Shown one piece after another: positions 52,679 through 60,901 of a stretch of 64,000 bases of DNA. The notes beneath the pieces were generated by a model. The model was not told the DNA's origin, did not search any database, and saw only the letters and a list, made by a program, of their open reading frames with translations. A program made the position numbers and the translations under genes. Source of the stretch: Opitutaceae bacterium (GTDB lineage Bacteria > Verrucomicrobiota > Verrucomicrobiia > Opitutales > Opitutaceae); contig JAIXWF010000019.1 of assembly GCA_027482185.1 (NCBI GenBank), positions 372,001-436,000 of the forward strand. The letters are read 5' to 3'. Position 1 is the first letter of the stretch. Every line of letters starts with the position of its first letter.

Positions 52679-53107
52679 TTACGGCCGCTTCACCGACCAC
52701 GTGCCGCCCGAGGTGCCGTCGCCGGTCTTGGTTTCGAACTTCCCCGCCAAAGTCCCGTCCTTCAACTCGCCCCGCAACGTGGACACCCCGTTCGTGCCGT
52801 CGATCGACCAGGCGAGCGCGACTTCCAATTTCGCGCCGTCGACGCTCACCTTGGGCACCGTGGGCTTCACGTCGGCATCCTGGAACGTGAACACCGCCGT
52901 CGCGCTCCACACCCCGGCCGCATCGCGGGCGAGGTTCAGGCGGAGCTTGCCGCCGGATTCGTCGTCGCCCTTCCACGTGCCGGCATATTCGCCGGCCGTG
53001 ATCGTCGCCGCCGCGGCCGCGGGCGCCGCACCGGGTTTGGGTTCGGCCGCCTGGGCCGAAAACGCCGCCAACGCCGCCAACATCGCGAGGGGTAAACGGA
53101 TTCGCAT
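52679..53107 (-). CDS. Small secreted protein, function unknown
   Basis: 142 residues; ATG followed by a signal peptide (LPLAMLAALAAFSAQAAEP). The mature chain, after an Ala/Pro linker, reads as strands with G-x-W/K patterns: AGEYAGTWKGDDESGGKLRLNLARDAAGVWSATAVFTFQDAD, GAKLEVALAWSIDG, LRGELKDGTLAGKFETKTGDGTSGGTWSVKRP. The alternation and the closing GTW suggest a single beta-barrel or lipocalin-like fold. No catalytic residues or known family. It lies between the kinase gene and the sugar-kinase gene, all on the minus strand. Confidence 0.6.
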   Translation of the reverse strand: MRIRLPLAMLAALAAFSAQAAEPKPGAAPAAAAATITAGEYAGTWKGDDESGGKLRLNLARDAAGVWSATAVFTFQDADVKPTVPKVSVDGAKLEVALAWSIDGTNGVSTLRGELKDGTLAGKFETKTGDGTSGGTWSVKRP

Positions 53108-53157
53108 GCTTCCCGTTTCGTAAACTTCGGTCCCGACCGCGAGCCCCAAAACGCCGC

Positions 53158-54150
53158 TCAGAGCCGCGTTGCCAGGAAGGCATCGATCTCGGCCGCCGCC
53201 GGCATCGCCGCCGCCGCCCCGGGGCGCGTGATCGCCAGGGCCGCCGTCGCCAAGCCGCGCCGCACCGCCGCGGCCGGATCTCCGTCGCTCGCCGTCCAGC
53301 CGCTCGCGAAGCCGCCGACAAACGCATCCCCCGCCCCGACCGTATCCACGACGTCGATCCCGCCGAACGCCGGCCACCGGCGGCCGCCCTCCGGCAAGGA
53401 AACAAAGCACCCGGCCGCGCCGAGCGTCACGATCACGATCCGGCAACCGCAGGCCCGGCACAGCCGCTGCAGCTCCGCATCCGCCAACGCCGCCGGCTCC
53501 GGCACCGCCCCGAGCCCGAGGTGCGCGACGAGGGCGGAAAACTCCGTCTCGTTCGGCACCAAGATGTCGGTGTACCGCAGCAGCTCCGCGTCGAAGTCCG
53601 CGCGCCAAGGCGCCGGATTCAGCAGCGTCGCGATCCCAAGCGACCGCGCCGTGCGCAAGCCGTGCGCCACGGTCGCCGGCGGCGATTCGAGTTGGAAAAT
53701 CGCCAGCCGCGCGCCGGCCAGCACCGCGGGACCGACATCGTCCGGCGCCAGCGCCGCGTTGGCTCCGAGCGCGACCACAATGCGGTTTTGCCCGGTGCGA
53801 TCCACGAAGATACCCGCCGTGCCGGTCGGCAAACCGGCCTTCGCCGCGATCCGCGCCTCAATGCCTTCCTGCGTCAGCCATGCCGCCGCCTCGCGGCCGA
53901 AGGCGTCGTCACCGAGCGCGGCCACGAACGCCGTCCGCGCCCCGGCCCGAGCCGCCGCGACCGCCTGGTTTGCCCCCTTGCCGCCGGGCCCGCCGCGCAG
54001 CGTCCCGAGCACGGTCTCGCCGGCCGCGGGGAACTGCGCGACTTCGAAGGTCAGGTCGCGGTTGAAACTGCCGACGACGACCACCGCCGGGACCGCGGCC
54101 GCCGCGCCGGCGCGATTCCGTTTTTCCAATTCCGCCGTCGGGGCCTTCAT
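53158..54150 (-). CDS. PfkB family carbohydrate kinase, ribokinase-like
   Basis: 330 residues. Signature blocks: [31 protein letters not shown] (GGKGAN at 56-61), [13 protein letters not shown] [17 protein letters not shown] (NETE at 200-203) and the ATP/catalytic motif [13 protein letters not shown] with Asp275 as base. This is the ribokinase subgroup, which phosphorylates ribose and related sugars in the cytoplasm. Its ATG overlaps the stop of the upstream sulfatase gene (ATGA), so it is translationally coupled to a secreted sulfatase, hinting that the kinase handles a sugar freed from the sulfated substrate. Substrate is not readable. Confidence 0.9.
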   Translation of the reverse strand: MKAPTAELEKRNRAGAAAAVPAVVVVGSFNRDLTFEVAQFPAAGETVLGTLRGGPGGKGANQAVAAARAGARTAFVAALGDDAFGREAAAWLTQEGIEARIAAKAGLPTGTAGIFVDRTGQNRIVVALGANAALAPDDVGPAVLAGARLAIFQLESPPATVAHGLRTARSLGIATLLNPAPWRADFDAELLRYTDILVPNETEFSALVAHLGLGAVPEPAALADAELQRLCRACGCRIVIVTLGAAGCFVSLPEGGRRWPAFGGIDVVDTVGAGDAFVGGFASGWTASDGDPAAAVRRGLATAALAITRPGAAAAMPAAAEIDAFLATRL

Positions 54151-55517
54151 TGCGCCGCGCGCTTCAGTTCGGCGAAACGCGTCCGCAACGCCGCGGCGCG
54201 CGCGTCGGTCCCGCCCGCGGCCAGCAGATTCGTTTCCTCGAAGGGATCGCGCGCGAGGTCGAAGAGCTCCTCGTGTTTGAAATCCGGCCACCACAGGTAC
54301 TTCACGTCCTTGCGGACCAGCGCCTCCGAAGCGGGAATGAAATCCGAATTCCGGATGATGCCGTGCTCGTAGAAGAATTCGGTGCGCCACTCCGGCCGCG
54401 CCGCACCGCGGTAAAGCGGACTGATGTCCCGCCCTTGCATGCCCTTCGGCGCGCCGATCCCCGCCGCCGCCAAAATGGTCGGCGCGAGATCCACGTTCAG
54501 CGTCATCGCCGCATCCGTCGTGCCGCGTTTCGCCGCCGGCAGCCGCGGATCCCGCACGATCAGCGGCACGCGGATGCTCTCCTCGTACGGATACCATTTG
54601 TCCGCGAGCTCGTGCTCGCCGTGGAAGTAGCCGTTGTCCGTCGTGAAGATCACCAGCGTGCGGTCGAGCACGCCCTGCCGCTCGAGCTCCGCGAGTACGC
54701 GGCCGCACACGGTGTCCACCTCCGTCGCGAGGCGGTAGTAGTTCTTCATCATCTCCTGGTATTTCTCCGGCGTGTCGAAGCGCCAGTGCCAGCGGTTGCG
54801 GCCCTCGTTCTTCTCGTTCGCGACGAAGGGCGGCAGCCGGCGGAAATGCTCCGGCGTCGCCGTGCGCGGCACGGGAATCGCCACCTCGCGGTAGAGCGGC
54901 AGGCTCTCCGGCTGCGGCAGGAATTGCTTCGGATTCTGGTCCTCGGCGTGGGTCGCGAAAAACGCGAGCGTGAGCAGAAACGGTTTCCCCGCGGGCCGCG
55001 TTTTCAGGAATTCCAGCGCATCGAGCTCGTTCTTCTTCGTCACGTGGATTTCGGTGCCGTCCGGCTGCTTCAGCCAGTGCGTGCCCGCGTAGCTGCGGCC
55101 GAAGTCGAAACGCTCGCCGGGGAATTTGCCGTTGTGCCATTTGCCGACGTGCCCGGTCCAGTAGCCGCCCGCGCGCAGGAGCCCGGGATAGGTTTCGGCC
55201 CACGGCGTCTTGAACATCTCGAAGGCACGGTTGCCGTGCCGCGACATCCATTGCCCCGTGAACAACGTCGCCCGGCTCACGCCGCAGATCGCCGTCGTCA
55301 CGTAGTTGTGCGTGAACCGCACGCCGCCGCGCGCGAGGGCGTCGAGATGCGGCGTGCGCACGACGGGATGTCCGGCGGCGCCGAGCGTGTCGTGGCGCCA
55401 ATCGTCCGCGTACAGCACGACGATGTTCAGCGGCTCGGCCGCGCGCGCGAGGGCGGCGAGCCCGACGGCACCGGCGAGAAGGAGAAGGCGCAGCAAGAGA
55501 CGGAGGGGCGGGGTCAT
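54147..55517 (-). CDS. Sulfatase with atypical CGVSR active site, exported
   Basis: 456 residues, signal peptide to ALARAAE. The sulfatase scaffold is complete: [16 protein letters not shown], active-site block [14 protein letters not shown] (Cys78-Arg82), [37 protein letters not shown] and [15 protein letters not shown]. The formylglycine motif is C-G-V-S-R rather than C-x-P/A-x-R, although Cys and Arg are kept. The YHGEH...KWYPYE pattern matches the branch that includes iduronate- and glucosamine-type sulfatases. It overlaps the ribokinase-like gene (ATGA). It should desulfate a glycan if the Cys is matured; the motif change makes this uncertain. Confidence 0.85.
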   Translation of the reverse strand: MTPPLRLLLRLLLLAGAVGLAALARAAEPLNIVVLYADDWRHDTLGAAGHPVVRTPHLDALARGGVRFTHNYVTTAICGVSRATLFTGQWMSRHGNRAFEMFKTPWAETYPGLLRAGGYWTGHVGKWHNGKFPGERFDFGRSYAGTHWLKQPDGTEIHVTKKNELDALEFLKTRPAGKPFLLTLAFFATHAEDQNPKQFLPQPESLPLYREVAIPVPRTATPEHFRRLPPFVANEKNEGRNRWHWRFDTPEKYQEMMKNYYRLATEVDTVCGRVLAELERQGVLDRTLVIFTTDNGYFHGEHELADKWYPYEESIRVPLIVRDPRLPAAKRGTTDAAMTLNVDLAPTILAAAGIGAPKGMQGRDISPLYRGAARPEWRTEFFYEHGIIRNSDFIPASEALVRKDVKYLWWPDFKHEELFDLARDPFEETNLLAAGGTDARAAALRTRFAELKRAAQ

Positions 55518-55597
55518 GCCGCCAGCCAACCCGGCCGGGACAGTGCCGTCCAGTCCGCTCCGGCCAATTCTCCGCGGCGGTTTTGGGCCACAGAAGG

Positions 55598-55744
55598 CAC
55601 GGAGGAGGAACAGGAGTTCACCGCGCGGCAGTCGGAGATTCGACGTCCGCCCGGAACGCATCGACTCGCAGGATGAAGGCTGAGGCCGTCACATTTTCAT
55701 CCCTTCCCTCCGTGCCCTCCCGGTTTGCCTCCGCGGCCTCTGTG
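55598..55744. repeat. CTCCGTG elements in opposite orientation
   Basis: CACGGAG (reverse complement of CTCCGTG) at 55598-55604, CTCCGTG at 55708-55714 and CTCTGTG at 55738-55744. The pair brackets about 100 bases of the gap between the sulfatase and the PVC-type protein genes. Confidence 0.5.
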
Positions 55745-55770
55745 TCGACCTGCGTTTTGCGAATTACGGC

Positions 55771-58700
55771 TTACGGCACCGCGAACTCCGCCTTCAGCTC
55801 CGCGTCGGTCCAGACCTTCTGCCGGTCGGCCGTCGCGGCCCGCGCCTTCGCCACGTCCTCTTCCGCGACCGGCGTGCGCTGGTTGCCGAATTCCCGCCGG
55901 ACAAACGTGAAGATCGCGGCGAGCTGGGCATCGTCGAATTGCTTCCACGGCGGCATGACGAAACCGCGGCCGGGATTTTCCTTCCCGTGCAGCACGATCT
56001 GGATCAGCGCGGCGGGATCGCGCCCGAGCCACGGCGAGCCGACCAAGGCCGGCGCGAGCCCCGCCTTGCCCTCGCCCGCTTCCTGGTGGCACGGCGCGCA
56101 GGTCAACGTGTACGCCGTGCGGCCGCGTTCGAACAACTCCTGCGCCAACCGCTGCGCTGGATCGCCCGACTGCTTCGCTTCCCAGCGGCCGACCAGCGTC
56201 GCCAGCTGCGGCTCGCGATAGGCCCGCAGCCGCGCGAGGTTCGCGGAGCTCAGGGCGCTGGGATCGAAGGTCCCCGCGTTCATGCGCTCGAGCATCTCCC
56301 GGGCCCACGCCGGTTTTTCGCACAGCATCCGTTGCGCGGAGGCCTGCAGCCGCGCGGGCAACGACGCATAGACTTCGAGCACGACCGCCGCGGCCTCCGC
56401 GCCCGCAAATCCGCCGAGCGTAGCGAGCCGCTTGGCGCGGCGCGCCTCGTTGCGCTCCGTGCGCACGAGCTGCGCGACCACGGGCAGCGCCTCGGCCGGA
56501 GCCGTGGCCGCAAACAGATCCAGGGCTTGCCCGAGCTCGGCCTCGGCCAATTTGCCGCCGGCGACGCGCGCGACCGCTTCGGCCATCGCGCCGTTTACGC
56601 CGAGGCGCGCGCCAAGCACCACCAGCGCCATCGGGTGCGAGCCGCCGGCCCAATGCCGCGCCAACTCCTCCGCCAGCCGCCGCGGCACCTCGGCCACCGC
56701 CGGCCCCGTGAGGCCCGCCGCCATGCCCTGCAGCAGCAACGTTGCCGCGGCCGCATCCGGCGCCGCCGCCAACAGGCGCGCGCAGAAGTCCAGGTTGCGC
56801 CGCAGGTGCTCCGGCGCGCGCTCGATCTGCCATTCGGAAAACGAACCTTCCTTGAAAGTGTAGTAGCGCCGCGGCCCTTGGTCCGCCGTGAACCGTTGCC
56901 CGAGCCGCGCCGCGAGGTGCTTCGCGAACAGCGGCCGCTGCCATACCGCCGGCTCCGCGGCCAAGGCCGCCAATTCCTCGCGGCCCGTGTCGGCCTTGCT
57001 CTCGAGCGCCCACCACAGCAGCAGCGGCAGGTGTTTGTCCCCCGCATCCGCATCGTGGTTCAACAGCGCCCGCACGATCGGCAGCGCCTGCCCGGCGGGC
57101 AAACGCTTCGCCGTCGCGGCCAGCTGCGCCCGGACCGCGACCTCGGGCTCGCGCGCCGCCAACGCCGCGAGCTCCGCGGCCAAGGCGGGCTCGGCGACAG
57201 TGTTGTCGCCGGTCAACCGCACCGCCCACGCCCGCAGGTGCGGCGACGCGTGCCGCAGCGCCGCGAGTCGGTCCGACGGCAGGAGTTCGCCCCGCAAATT
57301 CAGCACCCAGAAAGCCTCGAGCGCCGTCGGCAGTTCCCCTGCCGCCAACGTCCGCAACCGCGCCGCCAACGGCTCCGGCCACGCCGCGAGCAACCGCCGC
57401 GCGTGTTCGCGCCATTCGCGGTTCGGATGCGCCAACTGCGCGACCAGTTCTTCGGTGCTCCGCCGCGTGAAATCGACCGGCGCGATCGGCTTCGCCCCTG
57501 CGGGCACGATCCGGAAGATGCGTCCGTTGCTCTTGTCCCACGTGTCCGCGGGGTTGAGGTGGCTCAGGCGCAGGTCCGACCAATCCGCGAGGTAGATCGC
57601 GCCGTCGGGCCCTTGCTCGACGTCGACCGGACGGAACGCGCGGTCGTCCGTCGAAAGCAATTCCGGTTCGTCGACGGTGCGGAACGTCGACGTGTCCGGC
57701 AGCAGCCGACTGGGCTGGATACGGTTCGTCATCGCCATCGCGGCGACAAACTGCCCGCGCAGCGCCGGCAGCGTGTCCGCCTCATAGATCACGAAAGCCT
57801 GCGCGAACCGCGCGGGATATCCCTGGTGCGCCATGTGCTCGAAGAAACCGAAAATGAACGGATTCATCGCCGGCCCGTGCTTCGCCCAGCCCTTCGAGTA
57901 AGTCGCGCCCTGGACGTAGTGCAGACCGCGCGTGCCGCCCGTGTTGGTGCCGGAAAAGAGCCGGCCGTATTGGTCGAATTCGCAGCTGAACGTGTTGCCG
58001 CCGCCCTCGGCGAAAATCTCGAACACCCGCCGGCCCGGATGGTACCGCCAAATGCATTGGCCCGCGAGCCGCACGCCTTGGATTTCGAGCGTCGTCGTGC
58101 TGCCCTTCGCGCCGTAGATCCAGCCGTCCGGTCCCCAATGCAGGCTGTTCGCCAGCGAGTGCGTGTCCTCTAAACCGAAGCCGGCGAGGTGGACCTCCGG
58201 GTCGCCGTCCGGCACGTCGTCGCCGTTGCGATCCGGATAGAAGAGCAGGTACGGCGCCATCAGCACCCAGGCCCCGTCGTTCGCCGGCAAGACGCTCGTC
58301 GCTAGGTTCAAGCCCTCGATAAACCGCCGGTGCGTCTCGAAGGTGCCGTCGCCGTCTTTGTCCTCGAGGATCGTGATCCGGTCCGCGCCGCGGAAATGCC
58401 GCGGCGGCGGCGGCGAGGTGCGGTCGTACTCCGCGCGGATGTATTGGTCGTACGCGGTGATCGTGAGCCCCGCGGGAAACGGGTACTGCAGGTACTCCGC
58501 GACCCACAGCCGGCCGCGCGCGTCGAATTTCAGCTCCAGCGGCTGCCGGACCACCGGCTCGCTCGCGACCAACTCCACGGCGTATCCGGCCGCCAACTTC
58601 ATCCGCCGCGCCGTTTCCTCCGGGGCCAACACCCGGCCCTGGCCGTTGAAGTCCTGGCCGCCCGGCTTGTAGTTGCGCACGAAGTCCGCGATCTCCGGCG

Positions 58701-58830
58701 TGAAGGGCCCCGCCGGAGCCGCCGCCGGCGCCCCCCACGCCGCGGCGCCCACGGCCGCGAGGCCCAGCGCCCAACGCAGGCGACACTTCGGCAGCAATCG
58801 GGAGGCAACGGGGACAGATCGCATCGGCAT
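55771..58830 (-). CDS. PVC-type haem-binding CxxCH protein with dehydrogenase propeller and HEAT repeats
   Basis: 1019 residues, signal peptide around residues 18-40. A beta-propeller of the membrane-bound-dehydrogenase type spans ~65-440 (AAGYAVELVASEPVVRQPLELKFDARGRLWVAEYLQYP; LANSLHWGPDGWIYGAKGS; RPVDVEQGPDGAIYLADW). HEAT-like helices fill ~460-880. The C-terminal cytochrome c domain carries CAPCH (Cys911, Cys914, His915). As in the copy at 34898, it is the Pirellula/Verrucomicrobium family. Role: electron transfer from an oxidised sugar or alcohol in the periplasm. It is the next gene upstream of the CGVSR sulfatase, on the same strand. Confidence 0.85.
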   Translation of the reverse strand: MPMRSVPVASRLLPKCRLRWALGLAAVGAAAWGAPAAAPAGPFTPEIADFVRNYKPGGQDFNGQGRVLAPEETARRMKLAAGYAVELVASEPVVRQPLELKFDARGRLWVAEYLQYPFPAGLTITAYDQYIRAEYDRTSPPPPRHFRGADRITILEDKDGDGTFETHRRFIEGLNLATSVLPANDGAWVLMAPYLLFYPDRNGDDVPDGDPEVHLAGFGLEDTHSLANSLHWGPDGWIYGAKGSTTTLEIQGVRLAGQCIWRYHPGRRVFEIFAEGGGNTFSCEFDQYGRLFSGTNTGGTRGLHYVQGATYSKGWAKHGPAMNPFIFGFFEHMAHQGYPARFAQAFVIYEADTLPALRGQFVAAMAMTNRIQPSRLLPDTSTFRTVDEPELLSTDDRAFRPVDVEQGPDGAIYLADWSDLRLSHLNPADTWDKSNGRIFRIVPAGAKPIAPVDFTRRSTEELVAQLAHPNREWREHARRLLAAWPEPLAARLRTLAAGELPTALEAFWVLNLRGELLPSDRLAALRHASPHLRAWAVRLTGDNTVAEPALAAELAALAAREPEVAVRAQLAATAKRLPAGQALPIVRALLNHDADAGDKHLPLLLWWALESKADTGREELAALAAEPAVWQRPLFAKHLAARLGQRFTADQGPRRYYTFKEGSFSEWQIERAPEHLRRNLDFCARLLAAAPDAAAATLLLQGMAAGLTGPAVAEVPRRLAEELARHWAGGSHPMALVVLGARLGVNGAMAEAVARVAGGKLAEAELGQALDLFAATAPAEALPVVAQLVRTERNEARRAKRLATLGGFAGAEAAAVVLEVYASLPARLQASAQRMLCEKPAWAREMLERMNAGTFDPSALSSANLARLRAYREPQLATLVGRWEAKQSGDPAQRLAQELFERGRTAYTLTCAPCHQEAGEGKAGLAPALVGSPWLGRDPAALIQIVLHGKENPGRGFVMPPWKQFDDAQLAAIFTFVRREFGNQRTPVAEEDVAKARAATADRQKVWTDAELKAEFAVP

Positions 58831-59000
58831 AACGGGGTGACGTTGGGACTAGCCGGCCGCCGGGCGCGAAGGAACCGAATTCTTCGCCGCGTCGCGGTCC
58901 CGCCGAACCTCCGGTTTACAATCGGGTGACGCAGTCCGCGCCCCATCGCGCTCGACCCGCCCCCGTCCGCAACGTATCCGTCTCCGCGTCCCGTTCCCCC

Positions 59001-60737
59001 ATGGTCATCATCGTCCTCTTCTCCGCCCTCGCGATCGCCGCCCTCGGCGCGTCGTTTCTCGTCAGCCTGCCCGCCGCCGGCCGCCTCGCCCTGATGGTGC
59101 TGGCCGCGTCGCTCGCGTGCTTCGGCTTCGTCGTCGGCTCCTCCGTCGTGATCGATGAAAACGAAGTCGGCATCGTGCACCGCCAGTTCTTCGGCCCGCC
59201 CCTGCCCACCGGCCAGGTCATCGCCCGCAACGGCGAGATGGGCCCGCAGGCCGAGGTCCTCGGCCCCGGCTGGCACTTCGGCTACTTCCCCTTCGTCTAC
59301 ACCGTCCGCATCGACCGCGTCATGTCCGTCCCGCAGGGCCAGGTCGGTTTCGTCACCGCCCGCGACGGCCAACCGCTGCCGGAAGACGAGATGTTCGCCC
59401 CCGCCTGGCCCAGCGCGCAGGACATGCTCAATCCGAAAACCTTCCTCGAACGCAACGGCCGCCGCGGGCCCCAGACCACCGTACTCACGCCCGGCACCTA
59501 TCGCTACAACACCGCCCTCCACGAGGTGCAGGCGATTCCCGCCATCCAGGTCGAGGCCGGCACCGTCGTCGTCATCAAGAGCAACACCGGCCAGGCCTTC
59601 GTGCCCGCCGCGGGCCAGGCCGTCGAAGCCGTCAACGGCGTGCCGCTCGTCCCGAAGGGCTTCCGCGGCGTCTGGGCCGAACCGCTCCTGCCCGGTGGTT
59701 ACTATCTGAATACGCGCGCCTTCGTCCCCGCGGTCGTGAAAACCACGCAGCGCACCTACACCTACCAGGCCCCGACCAATGCCGCCAACCGCACCGTCGC
59801 CCCGCGCCCGCCCCAACCCGCCGCCCCCGCCCGCGCCGGCCAGCCCGCGCCCGCCGCCGGGATCCGGCCCGCCGCGGCCGGCGGCAACGGCAACGACGAC
59901 TGGTCCGTCAGCGTGCGCTCGAAGGACGGTTTTTCGTTTCCCGTCGATGTCCGCGTGAACTGCGCCGTCGAGGCGAAGAACGCGCCCTACCTCGTCGCGC
60001 TGCTCGGCAACCCCGACGCCGTCGTGCAGGACGACCAGGAAGGCGAGGAACTCGAGGTGCTCGAAGCCCGCATCATTCTGCCGGCCGTCCGCGCCATCTT
60101 CCGCAATGTCGCGGAGACGATGAACGCGATGGAATTCGTCAACCGCCGCAGCGAAATCGAGGCCCTCGCCACGCAGCGCGTGAAAGCCGAACTCCTGCGC
60201 TTCCGCATCACCTGCGACGGCGTCTACGTCGGCAACATCCGCCTCGATGCCACGGAAGCCGGCCAGAAACTGATCGCCACGCAGACCGACCGCGAGGTCG
60301 CCGTGAACCAGGAGAAACTCTACGAGCAGCAGAAGCAGGCCGAAGTCTCCCGCGCCAATTTCGTCCGCGCCCAGGAAGAAGCCGAGCAGCAGCGCATGCT
60401 CGCCGCCGCCGAGTCCAAGGTCCGCATCGAGGGCGAAAACGCCAAGGCCGCCGTCGTCCGCGCCCGCGGCGAAGCCGAGGCCCAGGTCATCACCGGCGAC
60501 GGCCGCGCCCAGGCCTACAAGGTCCTCGTCGAATCCCTCGGCCGCGAATCCGTCGCGCAACTCGAGCTGCTCAAACTCGTCGTCGACGGCAAGGTGCAGA
60601 TCACCCCGCAAGTCATGGTCACCGGCAGCGGCCAGAACGCCTCCGCGATGGACGCCCTCTCCGGCACGATCCTGCGGCAGATGGTCCCGCCCCCGCCGGC
60701 CCCGGCCGCCGCCCCCGCCACCGCCAACCCGCGCTGA
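59001..60737 (+). CDS. SPFH/band-7 (flotillin-like) membrane protein
   Basis: 578 residues from ATG 59001; an upstream GTG (58926) would add a non-conserved stretch. Two membrane segments (~1-20, ~28-50) are followed by the SPFH region: VVIDENEVGIVHRQFFGPPL, EVLGPGWHFGYFPFVYTVRIDRVM, PQGQVGFVTARDG, and VRSKDGFSFPVDVRVNCAV after a Pro/Ala-rich insert (~285-330). The C-terminal third is a long coiled coil rich in Glu, Gln and Arg (EKLYEQQKQAEVSRANFVRAQEE) ending in Pro/Ala. Flotillin-like proteins form membrane microdomains. The Pro/Ala insert splits the SPFH domain. A 40-residue membrane protein follows at 20 bp. Confidence 0.88.
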   Translation: MVIIVLFSALAIAALGASFLVSLPAAGRLALMVLAASLACFGFVVGSSVVIDENEVGIVHRQFFGPPLPTGQVIARNGEMGPQAEVLGPGWHFGYFPFVYTVRIDRVMSVPQGQVGFVTARDGQPLPEDEMFAPAWPSAQDMLNPKTFLERNGRRGPQTTVLTPGTYRYNTALHEVQAIPAIQVEAGTVVVIKSNTGQAFVPAAGQAVEAVNGVPLVPKGFRGVWAEPLLPGGYYLNTRAFVPAVVKTTQRTYTYQAPTNAANRTVAPRPPQPAAPARAGQPAPAAGIRPAAAGGNGNDDWSVSVRSKDGFSFPVDVRVNCAVEAKNAPYLVALLGNPDAVVQDDQEGEELEVLEARIILPAVRAIFRNVAETMNAMEFVNRRSEIEALATQRVKAELLRFRITCDGVYVGNIRLDATEAGQKLIATQTDREVAVNQEKLYEQQKQAEVSRANFVRAQEEAEQQRMLAAAESKVRIEGENAKAAVVRARGEAEAQVITGDGRAQAYKVLVESLGRESVAQLELLKLVVDGKVQITPQVMVTGSGQNASAMDALSGTILRQMVPPPPAPAAAPATANPR

Positions 60738-60757
60738 ACCCAGATCCGCTCCCCGCC

Positions 60758-60880
60758 ATGCGCCTGCTCATTTTCGCCTCCGTGCTCGGCATCCTCGCGA
60801 GCCTCGCCGTCCTCATCGCGGTCATCATCAAATCGAAGCGCCAGGACCAGCCGCCGCGGCTCGATCCCAAGGACCGCTGA
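60758..60880 (+). CDS. 40-residue single-pass membrane protein
   Basis: Reads MRLLIFASVLGILASLAVLI followed by AVIIKSKRQDQPPRLDPKDR and TGA. One hydrophobic helix (~3-24) and a charged tail. It starts 20 bp after the stop of the SPFH gene, in a suitable position to be co-transcribed and to associate with it. C-rich third positions and a helix plus positive-inside tail support a real gene, but no family is known. Confidence 0.55.
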   Translation: MRLLIFASVLGILASLAVLIAVIIKSKRQDQPPRLDPKDR

Positions 60881-60901
60881 GCCCTGTCGGCTGACCGCCC
60901 G

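Noticed and set aside
58926-59000. GTG start giving 25 more residues for the SPFH protein
   Set aside because: The added residues (TQSAPHRARPAPV...) are not hydrophobic or conserved-looking, and the ATG at 59001 opens directly into the membrane segment.
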